From UBA4877 sp002399285 (GTDB lineage Bacteria; Bacillota; Thermoanaerobacteria; Thermoanaerobacterales; UBA4877): DNA of 64,000 nucleotides. A program made the position numbers and the translations under genes. The DNA lies in the NCBI GenBank assembly GCA_036771835.1, contig DAIPGN010000002.1, forward strand, positions 124,001 through 188,000, given 5' to 3'. Shown here one piece after another: positions 1 to 7,196 of this stretch; position 1 is the stretch's first letter, and each line of letters starts with the position of its first letter. The notes below the pieces were generated by a model. That model saw only the letters and a program-made list of their open reading frames with translations. It did no database searches and was not told the origin of the DNA.

Positions 1-20
1 TGGGCAAGCTCTTCCGTGCC
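1..20 (-). pseudogene. cotJC: cotJC 3' half (left side of prophage, partial)
   Basis: Read on the minus strand, positions 20 to 1 give G-T-E-E-L-A-(H/Q). This is the continuation expected for CotJC, the manganese-catalase-like spore coat protein, whose 5' half ends at 42338. The rest of the gene lies left of the window. The E-E-x-x-H motif in this family supplies metal ligands of the ferritin-like fold, so the prophage cuts the gene inside its metal site. Only seven codons are visible; the call rests on the match of frame and motif to the other half. Confidence 0.8.
10..20. other. Prophage left attachment site (11-bp core)
   Basis: TCTTCCGTGCC here is repeated exactly at 42338-42348. The two copies are the only sequence shared at the junctions: one side of each continues cotJC and the other side is phage. 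Eleven base pairs is in the range of serine-integrase cores. Which junction is called attL or attR is arbitrary. Confidence 0.85.
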
Positions 21-188
21 ATAATGTTATCAGTGATTTAATCCTCTAATAATTAAATTATATCACAGTTAACAACGGGACCATCTCTTAGGCTTGTACT
101 TAGACTAAACTTTTGAACAGCCATAAAGTAATTCATGGATAGCGGTGGAAAATTGAATTTTAAGCACCTTCTATGCAAAATAATAAGG

Positions 189-207
189 GGCCCTACTTTT
201 TGGGGCC
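189..207 (-). terminator. Weak hairpin after the GHKL gene
   Basis: The minus strand can pair GGCCC with GGGCC (203-207 with 189-193) followed by a T-rich stretch. It lies about 30 bases past the stop of the GHKL gene. The stem is only 5 bp. Nothing else is recognised between the attachment core and position 235. Confidence 0.4.
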
Positions 208-235
208 TTTAAACGATATAACCTTCACCGCAAAA

Positions 236-2233
236 TTAAATTCCTAGTTTATCAAACAGAACTTGGTTACGTTTCTTAGCATCATTTAGTATTTTATCGT
301 ATGATAGAATTTCAAAATAAGCATTATACGTTTTATTAAAATTATAATACCCTAATAAGTCTGGAGTTGGCGTAAAACTATATTGTTCAATAAACCGTTC
401 TAATCTACTTGTTACATCGCATACAGCATAAAGATAGTATTTTGTAGAAGTATTGACTTTTATAGGTCGATGATATTTATCCTTTGCATCACCAATTCTT
501 ATTTTCCGTACATAATCATATAACTGTGTAATTGGATTATCACTATCAGTATAATCATCACGCATCGGACGTTTCAACTCAAAAATAATAATTGTATCAA
601 ACACAGTTCCGTCATTTCTGTCATCTGAAACAGCAACAGGGCTATCCAAGATCATAATATCAGATCTCTCTTGTTTATAATCATTATCAAATGGAACATC
701 AGATGATATAAAATTACAATAAGATAGTTTTTCATCAATAAGCCATAGATTATGTGTGTCATAAGCAATGTCATCAGAAGTAGATTTCATCGGATATATA
801 AGGTTGTGCATGTATTTTTCCTTATTGAATTTTCCATCATTTTGCCGTCTTAACCCACGTTCAAATAATTCAATAATAATGCGTCGGTGCGTAACATATT
901 CAGCTAATACGGCACTATTGGCATCACTGATTTTTTCAATTTGTTCTTGGAAAAAACGTTCGTATTCTTCTGTGGACATGCTTGTTTCATCAAGTTGTTC
1001 AAATAATATCTCTTGTTCCTTCTTTGTAGATTTATCAAATTCTCGCTTTATCCCATATAATGCATCATCGAGTTTATCGTCGCTCAGTTTAGGCTTTATA
1101 TTAGCAACCTGATCTGGCATATATTTAAACAAATGGCGATATTGTGGAGCAACAGTGGTCACATATTCACGAATTCGTTTTGTTTTTTCTTTTGAGATAG
1201 GCAACAAGAACTCATTTAAGTATTCCTTTACAGAAGCACATGTTTTAGTTACAATCTCATCCAAAGATACATCATTTATAAGATTTGTTCCGCTTTCAGG
1301 TATGTTAAATGATAGACGGTTCATATCGACATTATTATCCAAATAGGAACCTGTTAATACCCCAATATACCAAAAACCATTACGATCAAAAATTTGTCCA
1401 TCTAAATCAACTATTAGTTTTTCCAAATCTTTGCTGTCTACCAACCTACTGTTAGCACATAAGTATAAGCGATTCCCCGGAAAAGCTCGATCTTCAATTC
1501 TGACGTTGAGTAGATTAAATGTTTTATCATTAATTAAAATTTTAGTTGTATTATCCTCTGTCTTGAATTTTTCTTTAAATAGATTATTCAGAGAAATGGA
1601 ATCGCTTTCGTCTTTAATAATAATTCGTGGGCAATTATCATCAAGAAAATATACAAGGCAATGCTGAATAATTTGCATAGCAATTGTGTCAATATGTTTG
1701 GGCACATAATTTTTATATTCAGATAAATATGTGTTAAGAGTTATACTCGTTGAAATGTCACCAATGTCTTTACACTCGACCAATGTATCTTCAATGTACG
1801 GATTAGCTAACGAAAATACAAATTCTCGCTTAATAAAAGTACCTTTATCTTTGAATATACTAGAAATACAAACAGAGCTAAATGCTTTGAACCAAGAGAA
1901 ACGCCCCACCCCTTTACCACCTATACTAGCTTTATATGTTGAATCTGACTCAAGAAAAGATTTCATATTTTGTTCGTTGAAACCAATACCGCTATCAATT
2001 ATTATAAAACCATCAATTGGAGAAAGTTCCTCACCGTTTAGCAATGTCATTTGACGGGAACGTATCACCTCAATTGTAATTTCCCCATTTTTGAATGATT
2101 CATCAGCTAACTTTCTTTCCTTAATAGCATGTATAGAATTAACCACTGCTTCGTAGAGAGGAATTAATGGACGATTTTTAGGCAAAGAGAAATTTCTTAC
2201 TCTGCCTTCAAGATTTATCGAATATGGCTGCAT
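236..2233 (-). CDS. GHKL ATPase with C-terminal nuclease-like domain
   Basis: A 665-residue protein with an N-terminal Hsp90/MutL/MORC-type ATP-binding fold. The N-box is around residues 28-34 (E-A-V-V-N-S-I-H), the G1 box is D80-S-G-I-G, and the glycine lid G-G-K-G-V-G is at 105-110. The C-terminal third resembles a PD-(D/E)xK nuclease: an S-D-I-M-I-L-D strand, then F-E-L-K-R-P with E-x-K near residues 552-554. No signal peptide or membrane segment is seen. It is the only cargo gene next to the left attachment core, is AT-rich, and has its own consensus-like promoter, so it is probably expressed in the lysogen. ATPase-plus-nuclease layouts are common in phage-defence proteins, so superinfection exclusion is the inferred role. 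The family is not named with certainty. Confidence 0.75.
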   Translation of the reverse strand: MQPYSINLEGRVRNFSLPKNRPLIPLYEAVVNSIHAIKERKLADESFKNGEITIEVIRSRQMTLLNGEELSPIDGFIIIDSGIGFNEQNMKSFLESDSTYKASIGGKGVGRFSWFKAFSSVCISSIFKDKGTFIKREFVFSLANPYIEDTLVECKDIGDISTSITLNTYLSEYKNYVPKHIDTIAMQIIQHCLVYFLDDNCPRIIIKDESDSISLNNLFKEKFKTEDNTTKILINDKTFNLLNVRIEDRAFPGNRLYLCANSRLVDSKDLEKLIVDLDGQIFDRNGFWYIGVLTGSYLDNNVDMNRLSFNIPESGTNLINDVSLDEIVTKTCASVKEYLNEFLLPISKEKTKRIREYVTTVAPQYRHLFKYMPDQVANIKPKLSDDKLDDALYGIKREFDKSTKKEQEILFEQLDETSMSTEEYERFFQEQIEKISDANSAVLAEYVTHRRIIIELFERGLRRQNDGKFNKEKYMHNLIYPMKSTSDDIAYDTHNLWLIDEKLSYCNFISSDVPFDNDYKQERSDIMILDSPVAVSDDRNDGTVFDTIIIFELKRPMRDDYTDSDNPITQLYDYVRKIRIGDAKDKYHRPIKVNTSTKYYLYAVCDVTSRLERFIEQYSFTPTPDLLGYYNFNKTYNAYFEILSYDKILNDAKKRNQVLFDKLGI

Positions 2234-2260
2234 TGAATCATTCCTTCCTTTATATTACTA

Positions 2261-2289
2261 ATTATACCATTCTATTTATATCATAACAA
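2261..2289 (-). promoter_or_regulatory. Promoter of the GHKL gene
   Basis: On the minus strand TTGTTA (2289-2284) and TATAAT (2266-2261) are 17 bp apart, 28 bp upstream of the ATG, with GGAAGG as ribosome site. This is a good vegetative promoter that makes the gene independent of the late operon. Confidence 0.75.
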
Positions 2290-2376
2290 TCCAAGAAATA
2301 ATTCTATATTTTGTAGATTAAATCGTTAATGCGCCCTAAGTTTTAATCCCGGATGACATTTTACATCCAAATTTAT

Positions 2377-2398
2377 GGCCGGGAGAATAACCCCGGCC
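2377..2398 (-). terminator. Hairpin at the end of the late operon
   Basis: GGCCGGG (2398-2392) pairs perfectly with CCCGGCC (2383-2377) across an 8-base loop, just after the holin stop codon. The following bases are AT-rich but not a clean T-run. Confidence 0.7.
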
Positions 2399-2406
2399 AA
2401 TATAGT

Positions 2407-2712
2407 TCACTCTGCAGCTTTCCCCTGTGCAATATTTAATTCCTTTACTGCCGCCTCAATCAATACGTCAAGATCGTCCATCGTAATTTTTATACCTTTA
2501 CTCGTCAGGAAGTCTATTACATACTGCTTTTTGTCCTTGCCCTGGCCCTTCTCATTGTATATCATCTCGGCAGCCTGTACCGCTACCGTGACCCAGAAGT
2601 ATATATTGTCTCTCTGTTCTTTAGTTGTCTTTGCCTTAAACCATGGTATCAACATATATGTTACAATTGCACCTAAAATAGGGATTATTACCTTAGCTAT
2701 TATATCTATCAT
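2407..2712 (-). CDS. Phage holin, LLH family
   Basis: A 101-residue protein with one N-terminal membrane segment (about residues 5-24), then a basic and polar helix-rich tail with the K-x-x-V-x-x-F-L-x-x-K-G pattern of LLH-family phage holins. Such proteins permeabilise the membrane and release endolysin at the end of the lytic cycle. The start codon overlaps the end of the upstream small membrane protein by 4 bp. It is the last gene of the late operon and is followed by a GC-rich hairpin. Confidence 0.85.
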   Translation of the reverse strand: MIDIIAKVIIPILGAIVTYMLIPWFKAKTTKEQRDNIYFWVTVAVQAAEMIYNEKGQGKDKKQYVIDFLTSKGIKITMDDLDVLIEAAVKELNIAQGKAAE

Positions 2713-2918
2713 TTTTTATCATCCTTTCTTATTTTTACTTGCTTAATCCTCGCGAGATTCCACAATTCAGTTGTGGTGAAAGCAAACCAGCTGCCTATAA
2801 GGACCTGCGGCTCGCTGCCGTCTGTCTTGAGGAATACATAAAAAACAGCGCCCGTAAATACCACATTGAGCGCTATCACAAAAACGATTATGAATTTAGA
2901 AAACAAACCCTTGCCCAA
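2709..2918 (-). CDS. Small phage membrane protein in lysis cassette
   Basis: A 69-residue protein starting at a TTG codon (GGGGGT ribosome site 8 bases upstream). It has two hydrophobic segments (about 8-30 and 38-55) and a lysine-rich C-terminus. It sits between endolysin and holin and overlaps the holin start, so a second holin or a holin modulator is likely. I do not recognise a named family. Confidence 0.7.
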   Translation of the reverse strand: MGKGLFSKFIIVFVIALNVVFTGAVFYVFLKTDGSEPQVLIGSWFAFTTTELWNLARIKQVKIRKDDKK

Positions 2919-2920
2919 AA

Positions 2921-3631
2921 TTATTTACCCCCTTTCAGGCGTTGCAGTATGACGGCTAATTCCTCCCGGGTGACCGGATCCTGTGGTCTGGTGCCATCCA
3001 AATACTCCTGCTTTAAACACCATTCCCATGCCTCTTTCGCCCAAGCACTGGGTGTATTGTTTGTCTTGCTTGCCATCGGTTTTACTCCCTCCTTCAAATT
3101 ATTTACGTCAATCTTGAACTGCTTCCATCCGTCTGCTGCGCTGGTGAAACCAAAGTGTTTGGCTATTGCATCGTCTACGAAAAACCTCGGGCAATCTTTA
3201 CCCGTAATATCATAATGTCTCCACAATTGATTAATTGTCCATCCATAACGTTTTAGTATATCTGCAGCTAACTGAACAGTATTCTGATAGGTTTTAGTAA
3301 AGTCACCATCCACATTTACACACATTTCGATACCGATTGTACAATTATTAGGATAAGAACTAAGTTGCTGTAATGCTTCCTTTTTGTACATTTTAGCACC
3401 TACGTGATAGGCCATCTCATTCTCCGGGAGACATTGAACAATTTCTGTATCGTCCGCGACATAATGAGCGCTGACGGCTTGGCCGGAGTCATTAAAATAA
3501 TTCCGGTTATTGATCGCCTTTGCACCCTTCTTTTGGTTGGCCGTCCAATGAATGACTAACCCCTTTGGCGTTATTTTTGTACCCGGCCTGCTTCTTGCTG
3601 TAGTATCTAAATACTCTTTTCTGATATTCAT
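2921..3631 (-). CDS. Endolysin: N-acetylmuramoyl-L-alanine amidase
   Basis: A 236-residue phage lysin. Residues about 20-150 form an Amidase_2 (PGRP-like) zinc amidase: the first zinc histidine in V-I-H-W-T-A-N, a second in the W-R-H-Y-D-I-T-G-K-D-C-P-R segment that also supplies the cysteine ligand. It cleaves the amide between MurNAc and the stem peptide. The last ~40 residues include D-P-V-T-R-E-E-L-A-V-I-L-Q-R, the core of an SLH/wall-binding type repeat. It precedes the membrane genes of the lysis cassette and follows an XhlA-like gene. Confidence 0.93.
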   Translation of the reverse strand: MNIRKEYLDTTARSRPGTKITPKGLVIHWTANQKKGAKAINNRNYFNDSGQAVSAHYVADDTEIVQCLPENEMAYHVGAKMYKKEALQQLSSYPNNCTIGIEMCVNVDGDFTKTYQNTVQLAADILKRYGWTINQLWRHYDITGKDCPRFFVDDAIAKHFGFTSAADGWKQFKIDVNNLKEGVKPMASKTNNTPSAWAKEAWEWCLKQEYLDGTRPQDPVTREELAVILQRLKGGK

Positions 3632-3646
3632 TATATCGCCTCTTTT

Positions 3647-3919
3647 CTATTTGAAGTAATTGAGTAATAAAAAAAGAGTACTTACGGCTGCCACGATGTA
3701 GCCAATGTACTCTTTCCTGTTGCTCTTATTCTCTTCTACCGCTGTCTCGCATCCTCCGATGCGCTTGCTTATATCATTTACGCTTGCCCGCAGCCCGTTG
3801 TAATCCCGAATGAGGGTCTTGGTCTCCTTCATCTCAATTCGGAGATTACTTATGTCCTCGGATAGATCCTCGATCTTTTCGAAGAGTTCCTTATTGTTGT
3901 ACCATTGCTCCTCTTCCAT
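3647..3919 (-). CDS. XhlA-like phage protein (coiled coil plus C-terminal anchor)
   Basis: Start placed at the ATG at 3919, which has a GGGAGG site 8 bases upstream; a longer frame exists but lacks one. The 90 residues form an acidic coiled coil (about 5-60) followed by one C-terminal membrane segment, the layout of XhlA in PBSX, which works with holin and endolysin in lysis. It heads the lysis cassette and is preceded by an intrinsic terminator in its leader. Confidence 0.8.
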   Translation of the reverse strand: MEEEQWYNNKELFEKIEDLSEDISNLRIEMKETKTLIRDYNGLRASVNDISKRIGGCETAVEENKSNRKEYIGYIVAAVSTLFLLLNYFK

Positions 3920-3932
3920 TCGTCCGCCTCCC

Positions 3933-3963
3933 AAATAAAAAAGGCGCCCTATTGAGTGCCTTT
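3933..3963 (-). terminator. Intrinsic terminator upstream of lysis cassette
   Basis: On the minus strand AAAGGC (3963-3958) pairs with GCCTTT (3945-3940), followed by a T-run to 3937. It lies between the toxin-antitoxin locus and the XhlA-like gene, so late transcription must read through it. Confidence 0.7.
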
Positions 3964-3984
3964 GCAAAATTTATTTTTTTTATG

Positions 3985-4012
3985 TTTACTTTGAGTTCTC
4001 TTATGGTATAAT
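3985..4012 (+). promoter_or_regulatory. Promoter of antisense antitoxin RNA
   Basis: TTTACT (3985-3990) and TATAAT (4007-4012) are 16 bp apart on the plus strand, pointing against the surrounding operon. A start near 4020 makes the RNA begin AGGTAATCGG, the same sequence with which the toxin mRNA is predicted to begin. Confidence 0.8.
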
Positions 4013-4019
4013 ATTGATA

Positions 4020-4104
4020 AAGGTAATCGGCACCACAAATGTGGTTGCCCAAAGTCGTTATAAAGTAATAACTACTCTGGTTCTGGCAGGGTAGTTATTT
4101 TTTT
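4020..4104 (+). ncRNA. Antisense RNA of a Fst/par-like toxin-antitoxin locus
   Basis: A predicted RNA of about 85 nt. It starts with AGGTAATCGG, contains a hairpin (ACCACA/TGTGGT, 4032-4045) and ends in an intrinsic terminator: AATAACTAC (4067-4075) with GTAGTTATT (4091-4099) and a T-run to 4104. Its 5' segments GGTAATCGG and GTGGTTGCC recur in the same order at the 5' end of the convergent toxin mRNA (4234-4203). Its 3' end is complementary to the toxin 3' end. Shared 5' repeats plus an overlapping terminator are the arrangement of RNA II in the pAD1 par locus. Confidence 0.75.
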
Positions 4105-4181
4105 CTGGGAAAACCCAGAATTGCTATGACTAGCATCCCGAAAGCTATCATTAAAGATAATGTTTCGTATGTATTCATCAT
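4095..4181 (-). CDS. Small holin-like type I toxin
   Basis: A 28-residue peptide beginning M-M-N-T-Y-E-T-L-S-L-M-I-A-F-G, with one hydrophobic helix and a short F-P-R-K-K tail. This matches the putative holin-like toxin family of Firmicutes (T-Y-E-x-L-S-L-M-I-x-F near the start). A strong AGGGAGGTGG site lies 8 bases upstream. The stop codon lies inside the arm of the antisense RNA terminator. Known members depolarise the membrane when antisense control is lost. It lies within the prophage between the radical SAM cassette and the lysis genes and has its own promoter. Confidence 0.82.
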   Translation of the reverse strand: MMNTYETLSLMIAFGMLVIAILGFPRKK

Positions 4182-4241
4182 ATGCATCCACCTCCCTTGC
4201 GGGAAAGTGGCAACCACACCTGCGACCGATTACCTAAGTTT

Positions 4242-4270
4242 ATTTTACATCATTGGCTAAGGCTGTACAA
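4242..4270 (-). promoter_or_regulatory. Toxin mRNA promoter
   Basis: On the minus strand TTGTAC (4270-4265) and TAAAAT (4247-4242) are 17 bp apart. The -35 overlaps the 3' end of the neighbouring radical SAM gene. A start near 4235 gives a leader of about 55 nt beginning AGGTAATCGG. Confidence 0.75.
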
Positions 4271-5147
4271 GATTTAATCTTCTCTGATGATTGTCATAGA
4301 CTGTCTTCCGAATGTAGTATATCATCTCCGACGTTTTAGTTTTCTCTCCACATTTCTGTATATTATAAATATTGTTTGTGTCTGTAACGTCATTCCCGCT
4401 TCGCCCGTAGCTCTCGCCAATGGTTTTTCCTGTCTCGGGATCTCTAATGTAGGTTCTAACGTCACTATAGGGTTTAAGCCATTCCAATACTCCTACATGA
4501 AGCCCTTTATAGGTACCGTCGGCTATTCGTTGTGAAACAATATCTAATTCTTTGATAAACCTATCACAATATGCTTCATCTATTTGCATAGTGGTCTCTA
4601 CCGTACCTATATCAATATATCTAATCCCATTCCGATATAAATGGTCTATACTGTCGCTCAAATAGGCTATATTATACGGATGGGACACTATATGGATTGA
4701 CGCTTCAACACCGAATCCCCGCAAATAAGCTATATTTTTCATCACGGTTTCATAGGTGTTTTTTCTGCTTTCCTTGAATACCCGCAGTTGGTTAGCATGC
4801 AAATGCCCATCCATGCTTGCAGCAAAGGATATTTTCTTATTTTTGCTTAAATAATTCACTATTTTTTCCGTCATAATAGTACCGTTAGTTGTGATACAAT
4901 AGGATGGTACATTTATATCGGGGATAGATTCTAAATACTCGTATGACTGTCTGACATAATTCCATGCTAAAAGCGGTTCACCACCTAAAAATTCTATGGC
5001 AAACTCATTGCTTGTACGGTATTTTACAATGTTGTCTATGAAGCCTTTTATTTCTTCCCATGTGTATTGGGACGTCTTATCCTTTTCATAACAATATAGG
5101 CAGTCACAATTACACTGTTTAGTTACGTGAATTACATATGTTTCCAT
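4257..5147 (-). CDS. Radical SAM enzyme lacking SPASM domain
   Basis: A 296-residue radical SAM protein. C12-x-x-x-C16-x-x-C19 binds the 4Fe-4S cluster that cleaves S-adenosylmethionine, and G-G-E-P near residue 55 contacts SAM. Only one cysteine is left near the C-terminus (about 267), so there is no SPASM auxiliary-cluster domain. The start ATG overlaps the stop of the Cys-rich gene (TAATG), so the two are translationally coupled. It is inferred to modify the Cys-rich protein together with the SPASM-bearing enzyme at 5879; the chemistry cannot be read from sequence. Its 3' end holds the toxin promoter. Confidence 0.9.
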   Translation of the reverse strand: METYVIHVTKQCNCDCLYCYEKDKTSQYTWEEIKGFIDNIVKYRTSNEFAIEFLGGEPLLAWNYVRQSYEYLESIPDINVPSYCITTNGTIMTEKIVNYLSKNKKISFAASMDGHLHANQLRVFKESRKNTYETVMKNIAYLRGFGVEASIHIVSHPYNIAYLSDSIDHLYRNGIRYIDIGTVETTMQIDEAYCDRFIKELDIVSQRIADGTYKGLHVGVLEWLKPYSDVRTYIRDPETGKTIGESYGRSGNDVTDTNNIYNIQKCGEKTKTSEMIYYIRKTVYDNHQRRLNLVQP

Positions 5148-5863
5148 TAGACAAACCTCTTTTCTGTATTACACGCGCAACGCCCGTTACATTGGCAAGC
5201 TCCCGATGCCGTCCTGCTTTCGCAGTCACAAAAACCGGAACCTGACGCCCTGACGTTACAACTACACACGCTTTCAGCAGTTCTATTTTGGCACGTACAT
5301 GTAGCATTTAAATTACAAGTACAAATAGGAGCGTATACATCTTCGCAGATACAACTCTCTGTTCTACTATAACACTGACAGTCCTCTTCTCCATTTTTAG
5401 TACGCATTTGGCATTGACAAGTATCGTAATCGCAACCACAAACATCATGTCCAGTTCTATTTTGGCACGTACATGTAGCATTTAAATTACAAGTACAAAT
5501 AGGATTTGATGTCCTACTTACGCAATCACAGCTCCCTGTCCGGTCATCGCAGCTGCATGAGTTTCCCCCTGTCCGGCTCGTACAATATCCGGTTGTATTT
5601 GTCACACTGTCACATGAACAACCCTTGATATTTAGAGCATTGATATCCCCCAGTGATAGGCTGTAGTTACCTACATTTTGATGTCCGGTACACGTGATAC
5701 CGCTGTAACTCCCGGAACCGCTACCCGGAGCAGCCCCGCTTCGAACGGCCATCATATTATCTACAAGAGATTTTAAATCTGCCAATTGAGTGTATGCTGG
5801 GGTTATAGTGTACCCGCCTTTGGAAATTAATGTGTCTTTTAATTCTCTAAGGCTCAATCCCAT
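5147..5863 (-). CDS. Cys-x-Cys repeat protein, candidate radical SAM substrate
   Basis: A 238-residue protein with 32 cysteines. Residues 1-57 are Cys-free: an amphipathic leader-like segment followed by a Gly/Ser linker (about 43-55). From residue 82 on there are fifteen Cys-x-Cys motifs at 6-11-residue spacing, many within C-x-C-x-x-R-T. The block I-C-T-C-N-L-N-A-T-C-T-C-Q-N-R-T occurs twice (122-137 and 180-195). No signal peptide or membrane helix is seen. GGAGGTGAG precedes the ATG. It is flanked by two radical SAM genes and lies just after the tail fibre gene. Inference: a ribosomally made, post-translationally crosslinked protein, either a virion appendage or a secreted peptide. A metallothionein-like metal binder is the alternative. 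I recognise no family. Confidence 0.85.
   Translation of the reverse strand: MGLSLRELKDTLISKGGYTITPAYTQLADLKSLVDNMMAVRSGAAPGSGSGSYSGITCTGHQNVGNYSLSLGDINALNIKGCSCDSVTNTTGYCTSRTGGNSCSCDDRTGSCDCVSRTSNPICTCNLNATCTCQNRTGHDVCGCDYDTCQCQMRTKNGEEDCQCYSRTESCICEDVYAPICTCNLNATCTCQNRTAESVCSCNVRASGSGFCDCESRTASGACQCNGRCACNTEKRFV
5278..5330 (-). repeat. 53-bp perfect direct repeat, copy A
   Basis: Identical over 53 bp to 5452-5504, 174 bp (58 codons) away, inside the Cys-rich gene. Third codon positions are also identical, so the duplication or conversion is recent. Confidence 0.95.
5452..5504 (-). repeat. 53-bp perfect direct repeat, copy B
   Basis: Second copy of the repeat at 5278-5330; each encodes the residues around C-T-C-N-L-N-A-T-C-T-C-Q-N-R-T. 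The repeat makes length variation by recombination likely. Confidence 0.95.
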
Positions 5864-5878
5864 ATTCTCACCTCCTGA

Positions 5879-7183
5879 CTAAAGCAGCTTTTTCAAAAGT
5901 ACCGCTTGCTCTTTTTCTATTAAATCAACTTTATCTAAAATTAGCTTAAGTGCCATGGCTATAGTCTCCTTATCTTCATTAGTACTCTGTTCATTATCCC
6001 GGCAATCACATAAGCAATTAAGATTATTGGGATTATTCCCCGGCGTACAATTATTTTTATCATTCTTTAACAGGCCCATTTTCTTAACTTCCTCCCTCGT
6101 TTTGAGCTGTATTTCACGTTCGATCTTTGACATTTTACACCTTATACCTCCGCAGTCGACCACGCTCAATATACTGCCGTTTTGTTCCCAGTTCTCGGCT
6201 ATACAACGGTAACAATGATATGCATCACAGTTCGGGTCTTTCTTGGCACAGGATAAATCATCCATGCCATAATTCATAAAGATTGCCCGTCTTTGGTCGT
6301 CTATGCCTTCCCATATATTGCCTATCTTTGTATGATGCTCCGGATCATTAAAATAGAATTGATGGCAGGGGTAGATATCGCCTTTGGCAGTAATGGTAAC
6401 AAAAAACTTCCCGGCTCCACATGGGGAAGAAGGAAAGGCATCATAATCCAGGCATCTATTTATCGGCGCATAGTTGTATATCTCTTGCAAATTGTTTTCT
6501 TTCTTTACCCGGTCTAACACATAATCCGCTATCTTCTGAAGCTGTCCACGATATACCTCGTCGTCGCCCTCTTCCCATGTCTCCGAATGAATAGGCATAA
6601 ACCAAAGTATAGGAACGTCCCATTTCTCCCGAAAATAGATGTAGCTTTCATACATGTATGGGAGAGTGTCGTGATTATAGCAGCCATGAATAGAAAGAGC
6701 GGTTATATGATCCTTGAAAATATCCTTCCAAACAGGTACATTCTTTTCTGCCATGGCAAAAGAGCCCTGACCGGTCTTTGTCACTCTAAATTCGTTCTGA
6801 ACCCGTTCTATGCCGTCTATAGAGAGCTGAACATTTAGATGCGCTTTTTCTTTATAGGTCTCTATAACTTCTCTTATCCTATCTGTCATTATTGTTGCAT
6901 TTGTAACCATGCTTGCTGTAAAGCGTATATTATATTTTTCGGACAGCTCTACGCCATATTTTAATATTTCTTCTACCACGTCCACGTTAAGTAGAGGCTC
7001 ACCGCCAAATATCATAACATCAAATGAGTCCTGCTTTTCCTTTACCGCATTCTCACATAGGTATTCAAGCCCTTTTCTTGCTATCTCCTTTGTCATATAG
7101 TTCTTGTTATGTTTCTCGAAACAGTATTTACAAGCTAGATTACAATCCTCTGTTACTAAAAAACTTGCAGCATTTGGTAACAT
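5879..7183 (-). CDS. Radical SAM/SPASM peptide maturase
   Basis: A 434-residue enzyme. The radical SAM core has C14-x-x-x-C18-x-x-C21 and G-G-E-P at 60-63. The SPASM region has cysteines 255, 273, 312, 319, 324, 327, 344 and 349, enough for two auxiliary 4Fe-4S clusters. After it comes a basic stretch, a Cys-rich tail (C379, C390, C392, C394, including C-L-C-D-C) that resembles the substrate protein, and a coiled-coil end. SPASM radical SAM enzymes typically install thioether or C-C crosslinks, or epimerise residues, in ribosomal peptides. It is the first gene of the cassette, directly downstream of the tail fibre gene, with GGAGGAGG ahead of the ATG. Partner substrate: the Cys-rich protein 15 bp downstream. 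Confidence 0.93.
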   Translation of the reverse strand: MLPNAASFLVTEDCNLACKYCFEKHNKNYMTKEIARKGLEYLCENAVKEKQDSFDVMIFGGEPLLNVDVVEEILKYGVELSEKYNIRFTASMVTNATIMTDRIREVIETYKEKAHLNVQLSIDGIERVQNEFRVTKTGQGSFAMAEKNVPVWKDIFKDHITALSIHGCYNHDTLPYMYESYIYFREKWDVPILWFMPIHSETWEEGDDEVYRGQLQKIADYVLDRVKKENNLQEIYNYAPINRCLDYDAFPSSPCGAGKFFVTITAKGDIYPCHQFYFNDPEHHTKIGNIWEGIDDQRRAIFMNYGMDDLSCAKKDPNCDAYHCYRCIAENWEQNGSILSVVDCGGIRCKMSKIEREIQLKTREEVKKMGLLKNDKNNCTPGNNPNNLNCLCDCRDNEQSTNEDKETIAMALKLILDKVDLIEKEQAVLLKKLL

Positions 7184-7196
7184 ATTTTACCTCCTC

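Noticed and set aside
5147..5863. A keratin-, metallothionein- or EGF-like protein as the first reading of the Cys-rich gene
   Set aside because: Not excluded, but two coupled radical SAM genes and a Cys-free leader are better explained by enzymatic modification. EGF spacing is not met.
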